This document shows positions 1 through 12,125 of a stretch of DNA of 64,000 nucleotides, one piece after another. The DNA comes from Mauremys mutica. Lineage: Eukaryota > Chordata > Testudines > Geoemydidae. The position numbers were made by a program, and so were the translations under genes. A model generated the notes under the pieces. The model had not been told where the DNA came from. It searched no databases and worked only from the letters and a program-made list of their open reading frames with translations. Position 1 is the first letter of the stretch, and every line of letters starts with the position of its first letter. The DNA lies in assembly GCF_020497125.1 (NCBI RefSeq), contig NC_059077.1:26797340-26861339 (forward strand), read 5' to 3'.

Positions 1-2717
1 AAAATGGAAGGAGATTCAGAGTCAGTGTGCTTCCACTTCCTCCTGTGCTTGCATCATTAAACTCTTTCATTGAAGGGATCTCTGAATAATGGATGATCTT
101 GTGTGCTGAAATATTTAAATATAATGAGGTAAATGAAAGATGGAGGTGGAAGTTGGTAAGTAGCCTTTCTTTGGAATCTTCTTGCTTTTGTTCGTTTAAG
201 TCTGTCCGACACCTGCACATACTCAAAGCATTATGTAAGATTTTAACCTTGCACTTCCCTTTGAAGTCAATGAATTTAATGCAAATGTACATTACCTATA
301 GCCTTGCTGGTGCCCTGTTCCTGCTTCTATTGATGTCAATGGAGTTTTGACACTGATTTAAATGGGAACTGGATTGGGCCCAATATATAATTCATCAGAA
401 TAAATAATTAATTACTGACTCCTGAGTTTGAACCCAGATTACTAAATCCACTCATTTACAGAAAGCGAGCTGGAGTTAGCAACAAGAATGAGTTCAGATC
501 AATAGAAAATAGTTCTAAAAACAAACCAAAAAGGACCCAGCATCTCTGTATCTACTGTGCCAGTAAATAGAGTTCAGGAAGCAAATTCTTCTGATTCCTC
601 AAATGTAATTCAAAAACAATCTGGGCATGATCCAAAGCTATTTTGACATCAGTGGGATTCTTTCCACTAACTTTAATGGTTGTAAATCTCAGAACAGACT
701 TTTTTTCTGTGTAAACTGGCACTTCAGCTTGCCTTCATAACTGGAACTCGGAACACCTAGACAGGCAAAACTTTAAGAGAGACAGAGAGAAAGATGAATT
801 AAATATTTTCAGACCCCTGAGGAGGTTCATTTCAGACTCTGGCTGAGTAGCGGGTGAAGGTTTGTGGAGGAAGCAGGTGCTTATATTATTTGAGCCCTTA
901 CACCTAGTTCTGGGACTGCTACAATGCCAATGGACCTCATGTGATGTGACTCTTCACATATAAAGCTCAAAATCCTCTTCACCTTGTCCATCCAAGGAAT
1001 CCCATCAATTCCAGTCAGACTGCTCATGTGAGTAAGGTGAGCAGGATTTTCCTATATGAGGGAAGGGTAGATGCAAATGAAAAGAGCTGTGATCGAGGGG
1101 CATCCACCTGTAGTATCAAAACACACTGAGTATGTGATACAGGTCCCTTTCTGTGCCCAAGCCACAGGGGATGTGAGTCTCTTATAGCCCAGTTAGGGAG
1201 GCTTGTTTCTTTAGCTCAAGCTGTCCCAGCTCACATTTTTAGTATGAAGGCTCCCCAGTTCCATTCCCAGTGCATTGGCCAAAATGGCAGTCATCACAGT
1301 CGCCTGCCAAGGAGGTACCAAGACTGGGGATGATCTTAGGGAGCAGCGGGTATATGACCAGTAGAGCTGCAATTTCATAGATTGGTTTGCATGGGAGAGT
1401 GGCCACTTCAAACCTTAAGGCCTCCCTACTTCAAACCATGGGGAAACCTTCCTGTGCAAAGCTTGGTTATCTGGGTTTTTATGTATCACAGAGGATTTAG
1501 CCCACAGAGACTGAAGAGCCACAACAGATGTTCTTTGTGTCCTGCACATTGAAACTTGCCAAAACATAAGGATACTGTTGGGAAGCACTAGTGGTATTGA
1601 CACATGATTTTATGATAGTAAAAACTAGTAGCACAGATGCATAAACTATCCCTGAACATGTCCTACTATATTTAATGAACTTGTATGGTTAAACACATTA
1701 AATTTTGTGGGGGGACACATGATATATCATGTTCTTTTTAGAAGGAAGATGTTAGAAAGGTCTTCTGAGCTTCTTCTGAAGTTTTCCTTTGCTTTCTGAA
1801 ACTTAGGTTTGCTTTCTGTTGAAACTGATGGGAATCTCCCTATTAGCCATAGTTGAAGAAGCTAAATTAAACACTAAACACTGAACATATATATTACAAT
1901 ACAAGCTTAGAAAACTGTGGCAGTTATTTTAATATTTTTGTTTCTCTTTTAGGAAAAAAAACTGTTTAATCTCAATCTGTTTAAAAATATGATTTTTAAA
2001 AAGCCTAAAGTAACTTCTAGCAAATTTTATTTTAAAAAGAAGGAAAAGAAAAGAAAATTAGCTTCTTTAACTTTGGGCTGAGATGTTAGGCTCTAGTCCA
2101 ATGTGAACTAAACCAGTTTTTCAGAAAGAGGCTTAATAACAATAATACTGACAGAGGCAGGTATCATTATAATTCACTCTAAGGCATAATAGAACATCAA
2201 AAGCAATATCTGGATCCTTCAACAGAAGTTTTGTTTTCAGTAATTTTTTTTAGGATGATCTTTTATAATTTATCAAGAACACAGATTTGGCCTGAGAAAT
2301 ATTTGGCAGAGGGTTTTGTTATCAGTTTAAACAAATGCACAACTGACATAAATTAGTTTGATAAATGTTCTCATAATTTCCCCTTTGGGTAGAGAGGAAA
2401 GACTCAATCTTTTTGTTACGGCGTTGTTATATAAGAAAGTTGGTGTCCTTTAACGGGTTATAAATTTGAAACTGGTATTTTAATATTTTGAAATGATGGT
2501 GCTACAACTTTCATAGCTAGACCCTGATTGTGCAGTCCTTGCACATTCAAAACTTCCACTGGCTTCAGCACCAGGCAAGATAGGTCTCATAATAACTTTT
2601 CCCTGTAATCAGTGACACACGAGTTGATCTCTAACCAACCTGATTACATAGTGGATGTTCCAAGTACTAAATGGTGGTCTGATTTGCAGCTTGATTCTGC
2701 ATGATTCTGACCACTCT
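1..2717. other. AT-rich non-coding stretch, no gene seen
   Basis: No conserved reading frame, splice-bounded exon or RNA gene is visible. Open frames here are short and have no recognisable protein features. Around 625-690 there is a 'gatccaaagc...tgacatcagtgggattc' phrase typical of old palindromic amniote MITE remnants, too decayed to bound. Confidence 0.6.
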
Positions 2718-2813
2718 GGTCCTGATCCAGCAAATTATTTAAGCATGTGCTTAAAGATAAGCACACAAGTAGACTTGATTCCTTCAGTTTAAGAACTTTG
2801 CTGGATTAGGCCC
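2718..2813. repeat. Palindromic MITE-like remnant
   Basis: The left end reads ggtcctgatccagcaaattat and the right end is its approximate reverse complement (ctttgctggattaggccc). Inner arms also pair (aagcatgtgcttaa near the centre). This hairpin layout with complementary ends is what short non-autonomous DNA transposons look like. The family was not assigned and no target-site duplication is clear. Confidence 0.5.
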
Positions 2814-3527
2814 AAAGTGCTAAGCAACTGGCAAGATTGAGACCATGGTAACTGGATGAAATAAGCAAAAGGAGCAATTAGGAAAAAGTTCATGTAGGAC
2901 ACAGGTTATGGGGTTGAGGTGACAGAGGAGACGCGGAGTGGTTCAGAGGTGAACACATGAAGCTTGAACTGTATGCAGAAGAATTGGGGGCAGTGCAGTT
3001 ATTTGAGAAGAGGGTAAATGTGGTGTGAGGGGAAAGGAAGAAGAATGATTGCCCCTGTTGTAGACACTGTGATATCGATGTGCCACTTCCATAGATCCTA
3101 GACCCTGCCAGTTTGGGGAGTAAGAGAGCGATTATGACTAAAGAATTAACCTATATTAACCCAGGTTTTAATTGTGATGGCACATTTGTGGCAAAGCCAA
3201 GTTGTGCCCCTTCTACTTTAATAACCCGATCTCTTATGTCTGTGTTTCACTGGAAGATAATGCTGATAGAGTGGAAAAACACATTTATAGCTCCATTTGT
3301 GGAACACAAAAATTATAAAAATTAGTGAGACCAACAATTGAGAATTCACTTCACTAATTGTCATGAACCCTTTTATGTCTGGAGTTTTGGGTGAAGGAAT
3401 TTTTATTCACAAGAATGTAAGTGGAAACCAAATGTGGAAATGTTCACAAGAGTATTTGCACATACTCTTATGGCTATCTTGAAAGTCCTGTTTATTATTT
3501 TCACAATAAATTCACTTCTTAGCAGAT
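2814..3527. other. Non-coding stretch, nothing recognised
   Basis: Mixed-composition DNA without a recognisable repeat or gene. The 70-codon frame at 3113-3325 shows no domain or membrane pattern and is not supported as a gene. Confidence 0.55.
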
Positions 3528-3660
3528 GTGCAACTTGCCCCAGGTGGCATGTGTCCAGGATTCATCACAGAATTTGGTCCGCTGGTTGGATCATTAGCTT
3601 CCCCGGCATGGGCCAGATACTGATGTGGAGTGCAATATGAATGCTAATCCATGCCCCACA
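3528..3660 (+). repeat. Unclassified dispersed repeat, copy 1 of 2
   Basis: About 130 bp here align with 25594-25730 in the same orientation. Shared blocks include ctggttggatcattagcttc followed by cccggc, and 'tactgatg' and 'atccatgcccc' near the right end. The copies are diverged but clearly related. No tRNA-like boxes, terminal inverted repeats or coding potential were found, so the class is unknown. Confidence 0.55.
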
Positions 3661-4493
3661 GTCAATGAAAAGTTATAAATGTTCTTATTTGGAAAAAGAA
3701 AAATGTATACATAAATCTTAGGTTCTCAGAGAACAGAAATAATAACATGTAATGTAGAAAACATGATATATGGCATGAATATCAAACATTTAAAGCACCA
3801 TGCAACCTTTTTTGTAAATAAATGGACTAATGTAATTGGATATATTATCCACAATTAATAATTCAACCTGCTCTAAATGCATTGTACTTGAAATTACAGA
3901 AGAATGTACACATTATTGTACACATCACTGTTGGCACTATACAGAGGAAAATGTGGTATTTATTTGGATTCTATCATCAGTTAACTTTCTTTTAAAAACT
4001 AAGTGTTAGAGCAGGACAGAAAATGGAACTTCCATTCTGTAAGAAATTCTGACGTTTTTTAAAAATCATTCTGAATTAGAACAAAGAAATTTTCCACAAA
4101 AGACAAATTCTGAAATATTTCAGAACCATCAAAATATTTTGTTTTGACTATGTTGAATTGTTTCATTTTGATCATATTGAGATATATTAGTTAAAACAAA
4201 AGTAATGGAAACAATAAGAACAAAATGAAATATTTTTACCTTGTAAAATGAAACTTTCCTGTTAAAACAACTATCAAAATTGACACATTCCTGTGAAACA
4301 TTTCAGTTTTAACGAAACTGTATTTTGAGAGAAACTGTTCCATTAAAAATTTCTCAACCAGTTATACTTTGTACAAAGTCTTGTTGTATTAATTTAGAGA
4401 TAATACATGGGTCTACAGAGTCAAATGTGTTAACAAGACCCAGTCATTGCCCAACATTAAACAATGTTAAACAAGATTTGGGATTTGGTATAC
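3661..4493. other. AT-rich stretch, nothing recognised
   Basis: Very AT-rich sequence with many A and T runs. No gene, RNA or classifiable repeat was seen. Confidence 0.55.
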
Positions 4494-4900
4494 AGAATCA
4501 TAGAATATTAGGGTTGGAAGAGAACTCAAGAGGTCATCTAGTCCAACCCCCTGCTCAAAGCAGGACCAACCCCAACTAAATCATCCCAGTCAGGGCTTTG
4601 TCCAGCCGGGCCTTAAAAACCTCTAAGAATGGAGATTCCAATCCTAGGTAACCCATTCCAATGCTTCACCACCCTCCTAGTGAAATAGTTTTTCCTAATG
4701 TCCAACCTAGACTTCCCCCGCTGCAACTTGAGACCATTGGTCTTTGTTCTGTCATCTGCCACCACAGAGAACAGCCAAGTTGCATCCTCTTTGGAACTCC
4801 CCTTCAGGTAGTTGAAGGCTGCTATCAAATCCCCCCTCACTCTTCTCTTCTACAGACTAAATAAGCCCAATTCCCTCAGCCTCCTCTCATAAGTCATGTG
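4494..4900 (-). mobile_element. CR1 LINE 3' fragment
   Basis: Read on the minus strand this is the end of CR1 ORF2 plus the short 3' UTR. The frame at 4613-4840 encodes [13 protein letters not shown], then [14 protein letters not shown], then [20 protein letters not shown], the family's C-terminal block. The minus-strand 3' end falls in the CR1-type terminal motif near 4494-4510 (reverse complement of 'acagaatcatagaat'). It is 5'-truncated, as most CR1 copies are. It is collinear with the 3' end of the larger CR1 at 7876-11200 but in the opposite orientation. Confidence 0.9.
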
Positions 4901-6703
4901 ACCTCAGTCTTAGTGCCATGTGCCATGGCAAACACCATTAACAATCTTTTAAACCCTATTTTAAAGATGCAGAAAAAGAAGGAAAAACAGTTAAAGCATT
5001 TGAAATGTCAAGTATTAAGTAAATCTTTAATTCTAACAACATAATTTGTTCCTTAGCTGGAGAGAATTTTTAAAAGGAAAGAGACCCTTGTTTAACAGTC
5101 TCTTTTACAGCAATAATTGTCCCTTTTGGGGGAAAAGAGAAAAAATTAGTTGAGATGGGTTGGACCTTTTGTTAAAATTCAATCCCATTTCTTAGAAGAC
5201 AGAAGATGAAAGAAGAGAATAAAGATAGAAAATGCAGCTTCTGTCTCTAGTGTGGATTTTCACTTCCAACCTCACTGATGGAAAACACAGGCACAGTACA
5301 TGGGCTTATGAGACATTCTGAGGCCTGTCAAACTTGTAGCACTGTTGAGCGGTTTAGGGCGTTGCTTTTAACTGCCTCTTTCTGGTCACAGCTTATGGCA
5401 GTGTTACAAAATATACATTCTTGCCTGACTAGTCCAGACTCTTATAAACAGAAGGCAAAAGGAGAGAAAGAGGAAACAGAAGAAAAAAGGTAGGGATGTT
5501 TTATTATTTTCTCTCACCTCTTTTGTTAGATAAAAGCATGTTCCTCTTGCTTTTATCCATGGTCAAGACCATGAATCCGCAGTGAAAGCAAAACAGTGAG
5601 ACAGAGGGCCATCTTTCAGAATTCAAAACAATTACTTTGCCTTCAAAAATTGGGAAGATGTAAGTGGGAATACAGAAATCTGTGGGAGTCCTGATCATGA
5701 TCCAGAATACATTTGCTGAAAACTGCAAGTGGAGAGAGAGAAAACTGAAGGTGATACTGAGACTTCCTAGGCCTATCATCTCTGCAGCCAAATTAGATGA
5801 CCATCATGATTTGTTTTAGTACTGACATTGTGGCTGGTAATATTCACATATAGAGGAAAGCATGGTCCATGCCCTTAGGGGTTCCATGATTTGATTCAGA
5901 CCCGATTGTTCAGTCTAATCACAAATGGAGCAGTTTTAGGACATAATCTCATTGTGATACAGTTAATTGTTTTAATATAATTCTTCTGATGATTGATTTG
6001 GAATTATGACTGACAGGCTCAATGGAAGTAGGAGAGTTTGTTTCGCTCACAGAGGTGGGTGTTCTGAGCATAAGGACACAAGAAGAGTGCGAGAATGCAC
6101 CTATGGGGGGAGATTTGTGATGCACGCAGGCAGCAAGGGGCAGGAGCAGGAGAAACTGAAAGCAGAGGCAGAGCTGTGCAGGCCATTGAAGGAAAGAAGC
6201 AGCTTAGATTTTGCTATGAAAAGGGAGAAGAACCCAGTCAAGTGATTTTCTGTACAGGATGGTGGGGTGAGATTTTGTGGAGGATGAAATTTGACCTTGA
6301 AGTGACTGGCATGGGAGTGACTGGCATAGGATAGTGGTGCTGTCAGTGAAAATAGCAAAAGAGAAGGAAGAGGTTGTCCCATAGTGTACAGTGCCCACAT
6401 GCACATTCCAGAAGTGGGAACTAAAGAAGAAGCAGTGGGATTTCACTGGTTGCCACTGAAAGGCATGTTGAGTATGCCTGTAATTAATGTCCATTTGCAG
6501 CCAAGGGGAGTCAGTGCCCCAGCTAAAACTTTGACTCAGAGCAGCTAATGGAGTAACCTCACTACAGATCAACAGATGGGGCCAAGGTTACCAACTTTTA
6601 CAGGATGTTTCCCTCCATTCCTTTCTAGTAGAGAATTTCTCTTCAGGAGATTGGTCAAACAATTAAGTGACTGGCCCCAAAACTGGGAAAAATCATTTAA
6701 CTG
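4901..6703. other. Non-coding stretch, nothing recognised
   Basis: No repeat family or gene was identified. The 122- and 101-codon minus-strand frames near 6101-6572 overlap each other in different frames and have no domain features, so they are treated as chance. Confidence 0.5.
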
Positions 6704-6705
6704 TA

Positions 6706-6774
<69 letters not shown>

Positions 6775-6784
6775 TATATATATA
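6704..6784. repeat. (TG)n(TA)n compound microsatellite
   Basis: A short run of TG dinucleotides passes into about 60 bp of alternating TA with one phase break (…taatat…) near 6767. Alternating TA this long can extrude as a cruciform and is likely to vary in length between individuals. The Y/I-rich frames crossing it on both strands are artefacts of the repeat. Confidence 0.95.
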
Positions 6785-7049
6785 GGCATTGCATTTACAG
6801 AACCTGCTCAACTTGTGGCAAATTCTTTTTAAAAATATATTAGCTTGGAAGTTAAAATGTGGATTTGCCTCTTAGCATGTCCCAAAATTCCAGTTTCAAA
6901 AAACCAGGTGCTAGTGCTGGGTTCATCAGAACAGGTCTTCGTGGATTAAGGGCATTTTCATGAAATATATGTGCTAGAATATTCTACAATTAATGAGCAG
7001 CTTAAGTTCCTAAACTGGCAAGAATTAATAGTGTGCCACTCCAGACACC

Positions 7050-7225
7050 TGAGGATATGTCATCAGACTGCCAGTCAGGAGACCTGGGTTCTACCTCTGA
7101 CTCCACTATTGACTCTAACTGTGATCTAGGCAACTCAGTTAACCTCTCTGCTTCAGTGTGTAGCTCCTTTTGTTAACTCCTCTGTGACTCAGATCTACAA
7201 AATGGGGATAATTAAGCCAACCTGT
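7050..7225 (+). repeat. MIR-type SINE fragment
   Basis: The order of phrases follows the MIR core and 3' part: 'gtcaggagacctgggttcta', 'ctctgactccactattgact', 'tgatctaggcaactcagtta', 'acctctctgcttcag', and finally 'tacaaaatggggataat'. MIR is an ancient amniote CORE-SINE that depended on L2-type LINEs. The copy is old, with small insertions between the blocks (for example near 7165-7190). Confidence 0.75.
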
Positions 7226-7875
7226 ATAAATTGCTTTAAGATCTGCAAACAAAAGCACAGTATAGATTTTACTGCTATTGTTTTATGTACAACTCCTTTT
7301 ATATTAATGGAAGGTACTGCAGACAGACATAAAAGGAAGCATGCATTCCATTCTGCTTTAAATTAAACACAATCATCACCCAATTTACAGACCATGTTAA
7401 AAACCATAAGTACTGATGTGGAGGCTGAAAGCCAGTTCTTCTGCTGGTGCAAACTGGTGTAGCTCCATGGTGTAGCTCCAGGGAAAGCTGTTTTTGATTG
7501 ACTGGGATAACTATGTCAGGACAGCTCATAGTACAGTAAAGGGAGCTGGATGCTTATGTTATAAATTCCTTGGAAGAAATTGCTAGAATCATTCAGACAT
7601 ATTCTGGGAAGGTTGGCTATCGATCCAGGCATGGTAGTGAATGTTGATCATTACGTTATGATAGCTGTGAATAAGTGCCAAATAAAACATAGTCTTATTC
7701 CTATTAACTCTCCTGTCTTCGTGCCAGTTCTTTTGAAATGAATGAACAAAGAAACCCTGCCAAATACAAAAATCCAAGGGCATGCAAAGGCAAAATACAG
7801 AGAGTAAGGTCTTCAACAGCACCAAGAATGTGTACCTTGATATATCCCTTAAATCTGTTCAATACATAGGTGGGG
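7226..7875. other. Non-coding stretch 5' of the CR1 element
   Basis: No gene was recognised. A small inverted arrangement around 'ctggtgcaaactggtg' and 'tagctccatggtgtagctcc' (7445-7485) resembles old palindromic MITE debris. The frames at 7589-7922 on the minus strand overlap one another and have no recognisable content. Confidence 0.45.
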
Positions 7876-7879
7876 ATGG

Positions 7880-8345
7880 GTGGTGGTGATCGGGGACTCC
7901 CTCCTAAGGGGAGCAGAGTCATTCGTCTGCCGTCCAGACTGGGAAACTCCAGGAGTGTGCTGCTTGCCAGGAGCTAGAGTTCAGGATGTGATGGAGTGTC
8001 TGCCGAGACTGATCAAGCCCTCAGACCACTACCCCTTCCTACTTCTCCATGTGGGCACCAATGATACTGTCAAGAATGACCTTGAGCGGGTCACTGCAGA
8101 CTACGTGGCTCTGGGACGAAGGATAAAGAAGTTTGAGGCACAAGTCATGTTCTCGTCCTTCCTCCCTGTTGAAGGAAAAGGCCCAGGTAGGGACCATTGA
8201 ATTGTGGAGGTAAATGTGTGGTTGGGCAGATGGTGTCGGAGAGAGGGCTTTAGATTCTTCGACCATTGGATGTTGTTCCAGGAAGAAGGATTGCTAGGAA
8301 GAGATGGGATCTACCTAACAAAGAGAAGGAAGAGCAGGCAGGCTT
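7880..8345 (+). pseudogene. CR1 ORF1, SGNH/GDSL esterase-like domain (broken)
   Basis: CR1 ORF1 proteins carry an SGNH-hydrolase-like domain thought to act in RNP or membrane association. Block I is visible as IGDSLLRG (Ser at about residue 7) and block III as HVGTNDT. The frame is stopped by TGA at 8198-8200, apparently a C-to-T change of an Arg codon. It then continues in the same frame through VNVWLGRWCRREGF to the expected block V at about 8303-8320, where the sequence reads DGIYL. SGNH enzymes use Asp-x-x-His here, so the catalytic His is a Tyr codon (8312-8314). The ORF is 5'-incomplete; the Met at 7880 is just the first in-frame ATG, not a demonstrated start. The fall-off after KRRKSRQAC reflects a small frameshift near 8325. 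Confidence 0.85.
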
Positions 8346-8496
8346 GCTAACCTAGTGAGGAGGGCTTTAAACTAGGTTCGCTGGGGGATGGAGACCTAAG
8401 CCCTGAGGTAAGTGGAGAAGTGGGATACCAGGAGAGAACACAAGGAGGAGGGTGAAACAGGGGAGGTCTCCTGATTCATACTGAGAAAGTAGAGCA

Positions 8497-11122
8497 ATCG
8501 GCTAGTTATCTTAAGTGCCTATACACAAACGCAAGAAGCCTGGGAAACAAGTAGAAAGAATTGGAAGTCCTGGCACAGTCAAGGAACTATGATGTGATTG
8601 GAATAACAGAGACTTGGTAGGGTAACTCACATGACTAGAGCACTGTCATGGATAGGTATAAACTGTTCAGGAAGGACAGGCAGGGGAGAAAAGGTTGGGG
8701 AATTGCACTGTATGTAAGAGAGCAGTATGATTGCTCAGATCTCCAGTGTGAAACTGGAGAAAAGCCTGTTGAGAGTCTTTGGGTTAAGTTTAGAGGTGAG
8801 AGCAACAAGGGTGATGTTGTGATGGGGCATTTGCTATAGACCAGGAGGATGAGGTAGACGAGGGTTTCTTCGAACAACTAACAGAAGTTTCCAGGTCACA
8901 GGCCCTGTTTCTCATGTGGGACTTCAATCACCCTGGGAGAGCAATACAGCTGTGCACAGACAATTCAGGAAGTTTTTGGAGAGTGTTGGGGACAACTTCC
9001 TGGTTCAAGTGCTGGAAGGGCCATGCTCCTCTTGACCTGCTGCTCACAAACAGGGAAGAATTGGTAGGGGAAGTAGAAGTGGGTGACAACCTGGGCAGCA
9101 GTGACCATGAGATGGTCAAGTTCAAGATCCTGAAAAAAGGAGAGCAGCAGAATACAGACCCTGGACTTCAGAAGAGCAGACTTTGACTCCCTCAGGGAAC
9201 TGATGGGCAGGATCCCCTGGGAGGCTAATACGAGGGGGAAAGAAGACCAGGAGAGCCGGCTGTATTTTAAAGAAGCCTTATTGAGGGTGCAGGAACAAAC
9301 CTTCCTGATGTGCAGAAAGAAAAGTAAATATGGCAGGGCCACCAGCTTGGCTTAACAGAGCAATCTTCAGTGAGCTAAAACACAGAAAGGAAACTTACAA
9401 GAAGTGGAAACTTGGACAGATAACAAGAGAGGAGTATGAAAATATTGCTCAAGTATGCAGAGGTGTAATCAGGAAGGCCAAAGCACAATTGGAGTTGCAG
9501 CTAGCAAGGGATGTGAAGGATAACAAGAAGGGTTTTTACAGGTAAGTTCGCAACAAGAAGGTCATCAGGGAAAGTGTGAGACCCTTATTGAATGAGGGAG
9601 GCAACCTAGTGACAGATTTTAAAAAAGCTGAAGTAGGCTTTTTTGCCTTGATCTTCACTAACAAGGTCAGCTCCCAGACTGCTGCACTGGGCAGCACAGT
9701 ATAGGGAGGACATGAGCAGCCCTCAGTGGTGGAAGAGCAGGTTAAGGACTATTTAGAAAAGCTGGACATGCACAAATCCATGGGGCCAGATGCACTGCAC
9801 CCAAGGGTGCTGAGGGACTTGGCTGATGTGATTGCAGAACCATTGGCCATTATCTTTTAAAACTTGTGGCGATCGAGGGAGGTCCTGGACAATTGGAAAA
9901 AGGCAAATATAGTGCCCATCTTTAAAAAAGGGAAGAAGGAGAATCTGGTCAGCCTCACCTCAGTCCCTGGAAAAATCATGGAGTAGGTCCAATCCATTTT
10001 GAAGCAATTGGAGCAGAGGAAGGTGATCAGGAACAGTCAACATGGATTCACTAATGGCAAATCAGGCCTGACCAATCTGATTGCCTTCTATGACAAGATG
10101 ATTAGCTCTGTGAATATGGGGAAAGTAGTGGATGTGATATATCTTGACTTTAGCAAAGCTTTTGATACAGTATCCCACAGTATTCTTGCCAGCAAGTTAA
10201 AGAAGTATGGGCTGGATGATTGGACTATAAGGTGGATAGAAAGCTGGCTAGATCATCAGGCTCAACAGGTAGTGATCAATGGCTTGATGTCTAGTTGGCA
10301 GCCAGTATCAAGCAGAGTGCCCCAAATGTCGGTCCTGGGGCCAGTTTTGTTTAATATCTTCATTAATTATCTGGATGATGGGATGAATTGCACCCCCAGC
10401 AAGTTTGAGGGTGACACTAAGCTGGGGGGAGAGGTAGATATGCTGGAGGGTAGGGGTAGAGTCCAGAGTGACCTAGACAAATTGGAGGATTGGGCCAAAA
10501 GAAATCTGAGGTTCAACAAGGACAAGTGCAGAGTCCTGCACTTAGGATGGAAGAATCCCATGCACCGCTACAGGCTGGGGACCGACTGGCTAAGCTGCAG
10601 TTCTACAGAAAAGGACCTGGGAATTACAGTGGATGAGAAGCTGGATATGAATTAAGAGTGTGCCCTTGTTGCCAAGAAGGCTAACGGTGTATTGGGCTGC
10701 ATAGTAGGAGCATTGCCAGAAGATCGAGGGAAGTAATTATTCCCCTCTATTCAGCACTGGTTAGGCCACATCTGGAGTATTACATTCAGTTTTGTGCCCT
10801 CCACTACAGAAAGGGTGTGGACAAATTGGAGAGTCCAGCGGAGGGCAATGAAAATTATTAGGGGGCTGTGGCACATGACTGAAGGGGCAGGGGTTCCAAA
10901 AAGGATGGAGCTAGGCTATTCTGAGTGGTGGCAGATGACAGAACAATGAGCAATGGTCTCAAGTTGCAGTGGGGGAGGTCTAGGATGGATATTAGGAAAC
11001 ACTGTTTCACTAGGAGGGTGGTGAAGCTCTGGAATGGGTTACCTAGGGAGGTGATGGAATCTCCATCCTTAGAGGTTTTTAAGACCCGGCTTGATAAAGC
11101 CCTGTCTGGGATGATTTAGTTG
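8497..11122 (+). pseudogene. CR1 ORF2, endonuclease + reverse transcriptase (broken)
   Basis: ORF2 of CR1 nicks target DNA and primes reverse transcription. The endonuclease start is legible as LYTNARSLGN, then DVIGITETW, then WGIALYVRE, with TAG codons interrupting near 8550 and 8620. Fragments follow at 8914-9186 (DFNHPG … SSDHEMV) and 9330-9545 ([17 protein letters not shown]). The longest intact block, 9999-10655 (218 aa), covers RT: motif A is YLDFSKAFDTVSH with its Asp present, motif B is RVPQMSVLGP where the family has G at two of these sites, and motif C is FEGD (10404-10415) where an active enzyme has FADD. The metal-binding Asp pair is therefore lost. The C-terminal block at 10925-11119 (DIRKHCFTRRVVKLWNGLP) matches the minus-strand CR1 piece at 4613-4840. 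At least five disruptions are visible. Confidence 0.92.
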
Positions 11123-11200
11123 GGGTTGGTCCTGCTTTGAGCAGGGTATTAGACTAAATGACCTCAAGTCTCTTCCAACCCTAATCTTCTATGATTCTAT

Positions 11201-12125
11201 CTTGGTTTAATAAATGATCACCTAGTATCTAAGCAATAAGAGCTAAATCTTAGCCAATGTGAATAGGCTGTGCGGAATTAGGTGATTATGCAACTGAACC
11301 CAAACAGTCCCTCTGCATTCAGGCCTTTTCATTGCCTTTAGCTGTGCTCAAGGATAATCAGGAAGGATAACTAAATGTGTTATTTCTGTGTTTTAATTGA
11401 GTTCCTGCTTGTCAAATCCAGCTTTTTTCCAGCTACTTTATTAACAAATTACAGTAGCATTTAGAAGTTCAGCCCTAATTTAATCTCCTTGTCTGAATTA
11501 AATAAACATTACTTCCTGTTTCTCTCACGCCTTCAGTCAGGAGCAGGTATTGATTCTCTACAGGGGCTCATAGCCTGCAATAATTCTTTGTTTTTTTCCA
11601 ACTGGAAGAAGTATCTGCTTTAATTTCAAATAATTCACTCACAGCTCGAGGCAGTTCTGCTGATGTACAGGATCTGAACATTGTCTGGTTTTTGGCTGAT
11701 GCTAATTATTTTCTCTATTCTGGCATATTGCTCAGGATAATAAGGTGTTTACCTTGAATTCCCTGTTGGCTATGCTGAGAAAGGAGTAGACATAGACAGA
11801 GACACAGCAGTGGCAAAGGAAAGCTGTCCATTCAACTATTTGTCATCAGTGTCTTTCGTTAGCATATTGAAATTACTATGACTCAAGCAGACATGGGCCT
11901 AAGCTATAGAATTTGGATCTGGGTTTTAAAACTCAAAAAATTGTGGTTGTTTGGAACCAATATTTTGGTTCAGCCCATTCATAGAAGCAAAACGTGAAAC
12001 CAGAGCAGAGCCTGGTTCCTACGTATCCCAGGTTTCAGTGGTGTCCAGATTTGGGATTCTAGTTTTGGGACCATCTTACTTTGTTTATGAAAAGAAACAG
12101 TATTTTGCATGCATATGAATTACTC
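11201..12125. other. Non-coding stretch, nothing recognised
   Basis: No gene or classifiable repeat. The sequence just 3' of the CR1 end is AT-rich ('cttggtttaataaatg'), a plausible insertion target. Confidence 0.5.

Larger units (their letters stand above)
7876..11200 (+). mobile_element. CR1 LINE, nearly full length, inactive
   Basis: A non-LTR retrotransposon of the CR1 clade about 3.3 kb long. In order it contains an esterase-like ORF1 (7880-8345), an AP-type endonuclease (about 8500-9250), linker, reverse transcriptase (about 9760-10655), a C-terminal block (to 11119) and a 3' UTR ending in 'cttctatgattctat', the CR1-type terminal octamer repeat. The 5' UTR is missing, so the copy is modestly 5'-truncated. 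Both ORFs carry stops and frameshifts and key catalytic residues are changed (see the two pseudogene entries), so it cannot move on its own. No clear target-site duplication was found, as usual for CR1. Confidence 0.95.

Noticed and set aside
6569..6811. Tyr-Ile repeat peptides on both strands
   Set aside because: Translation of the TA dinucleotide tract.
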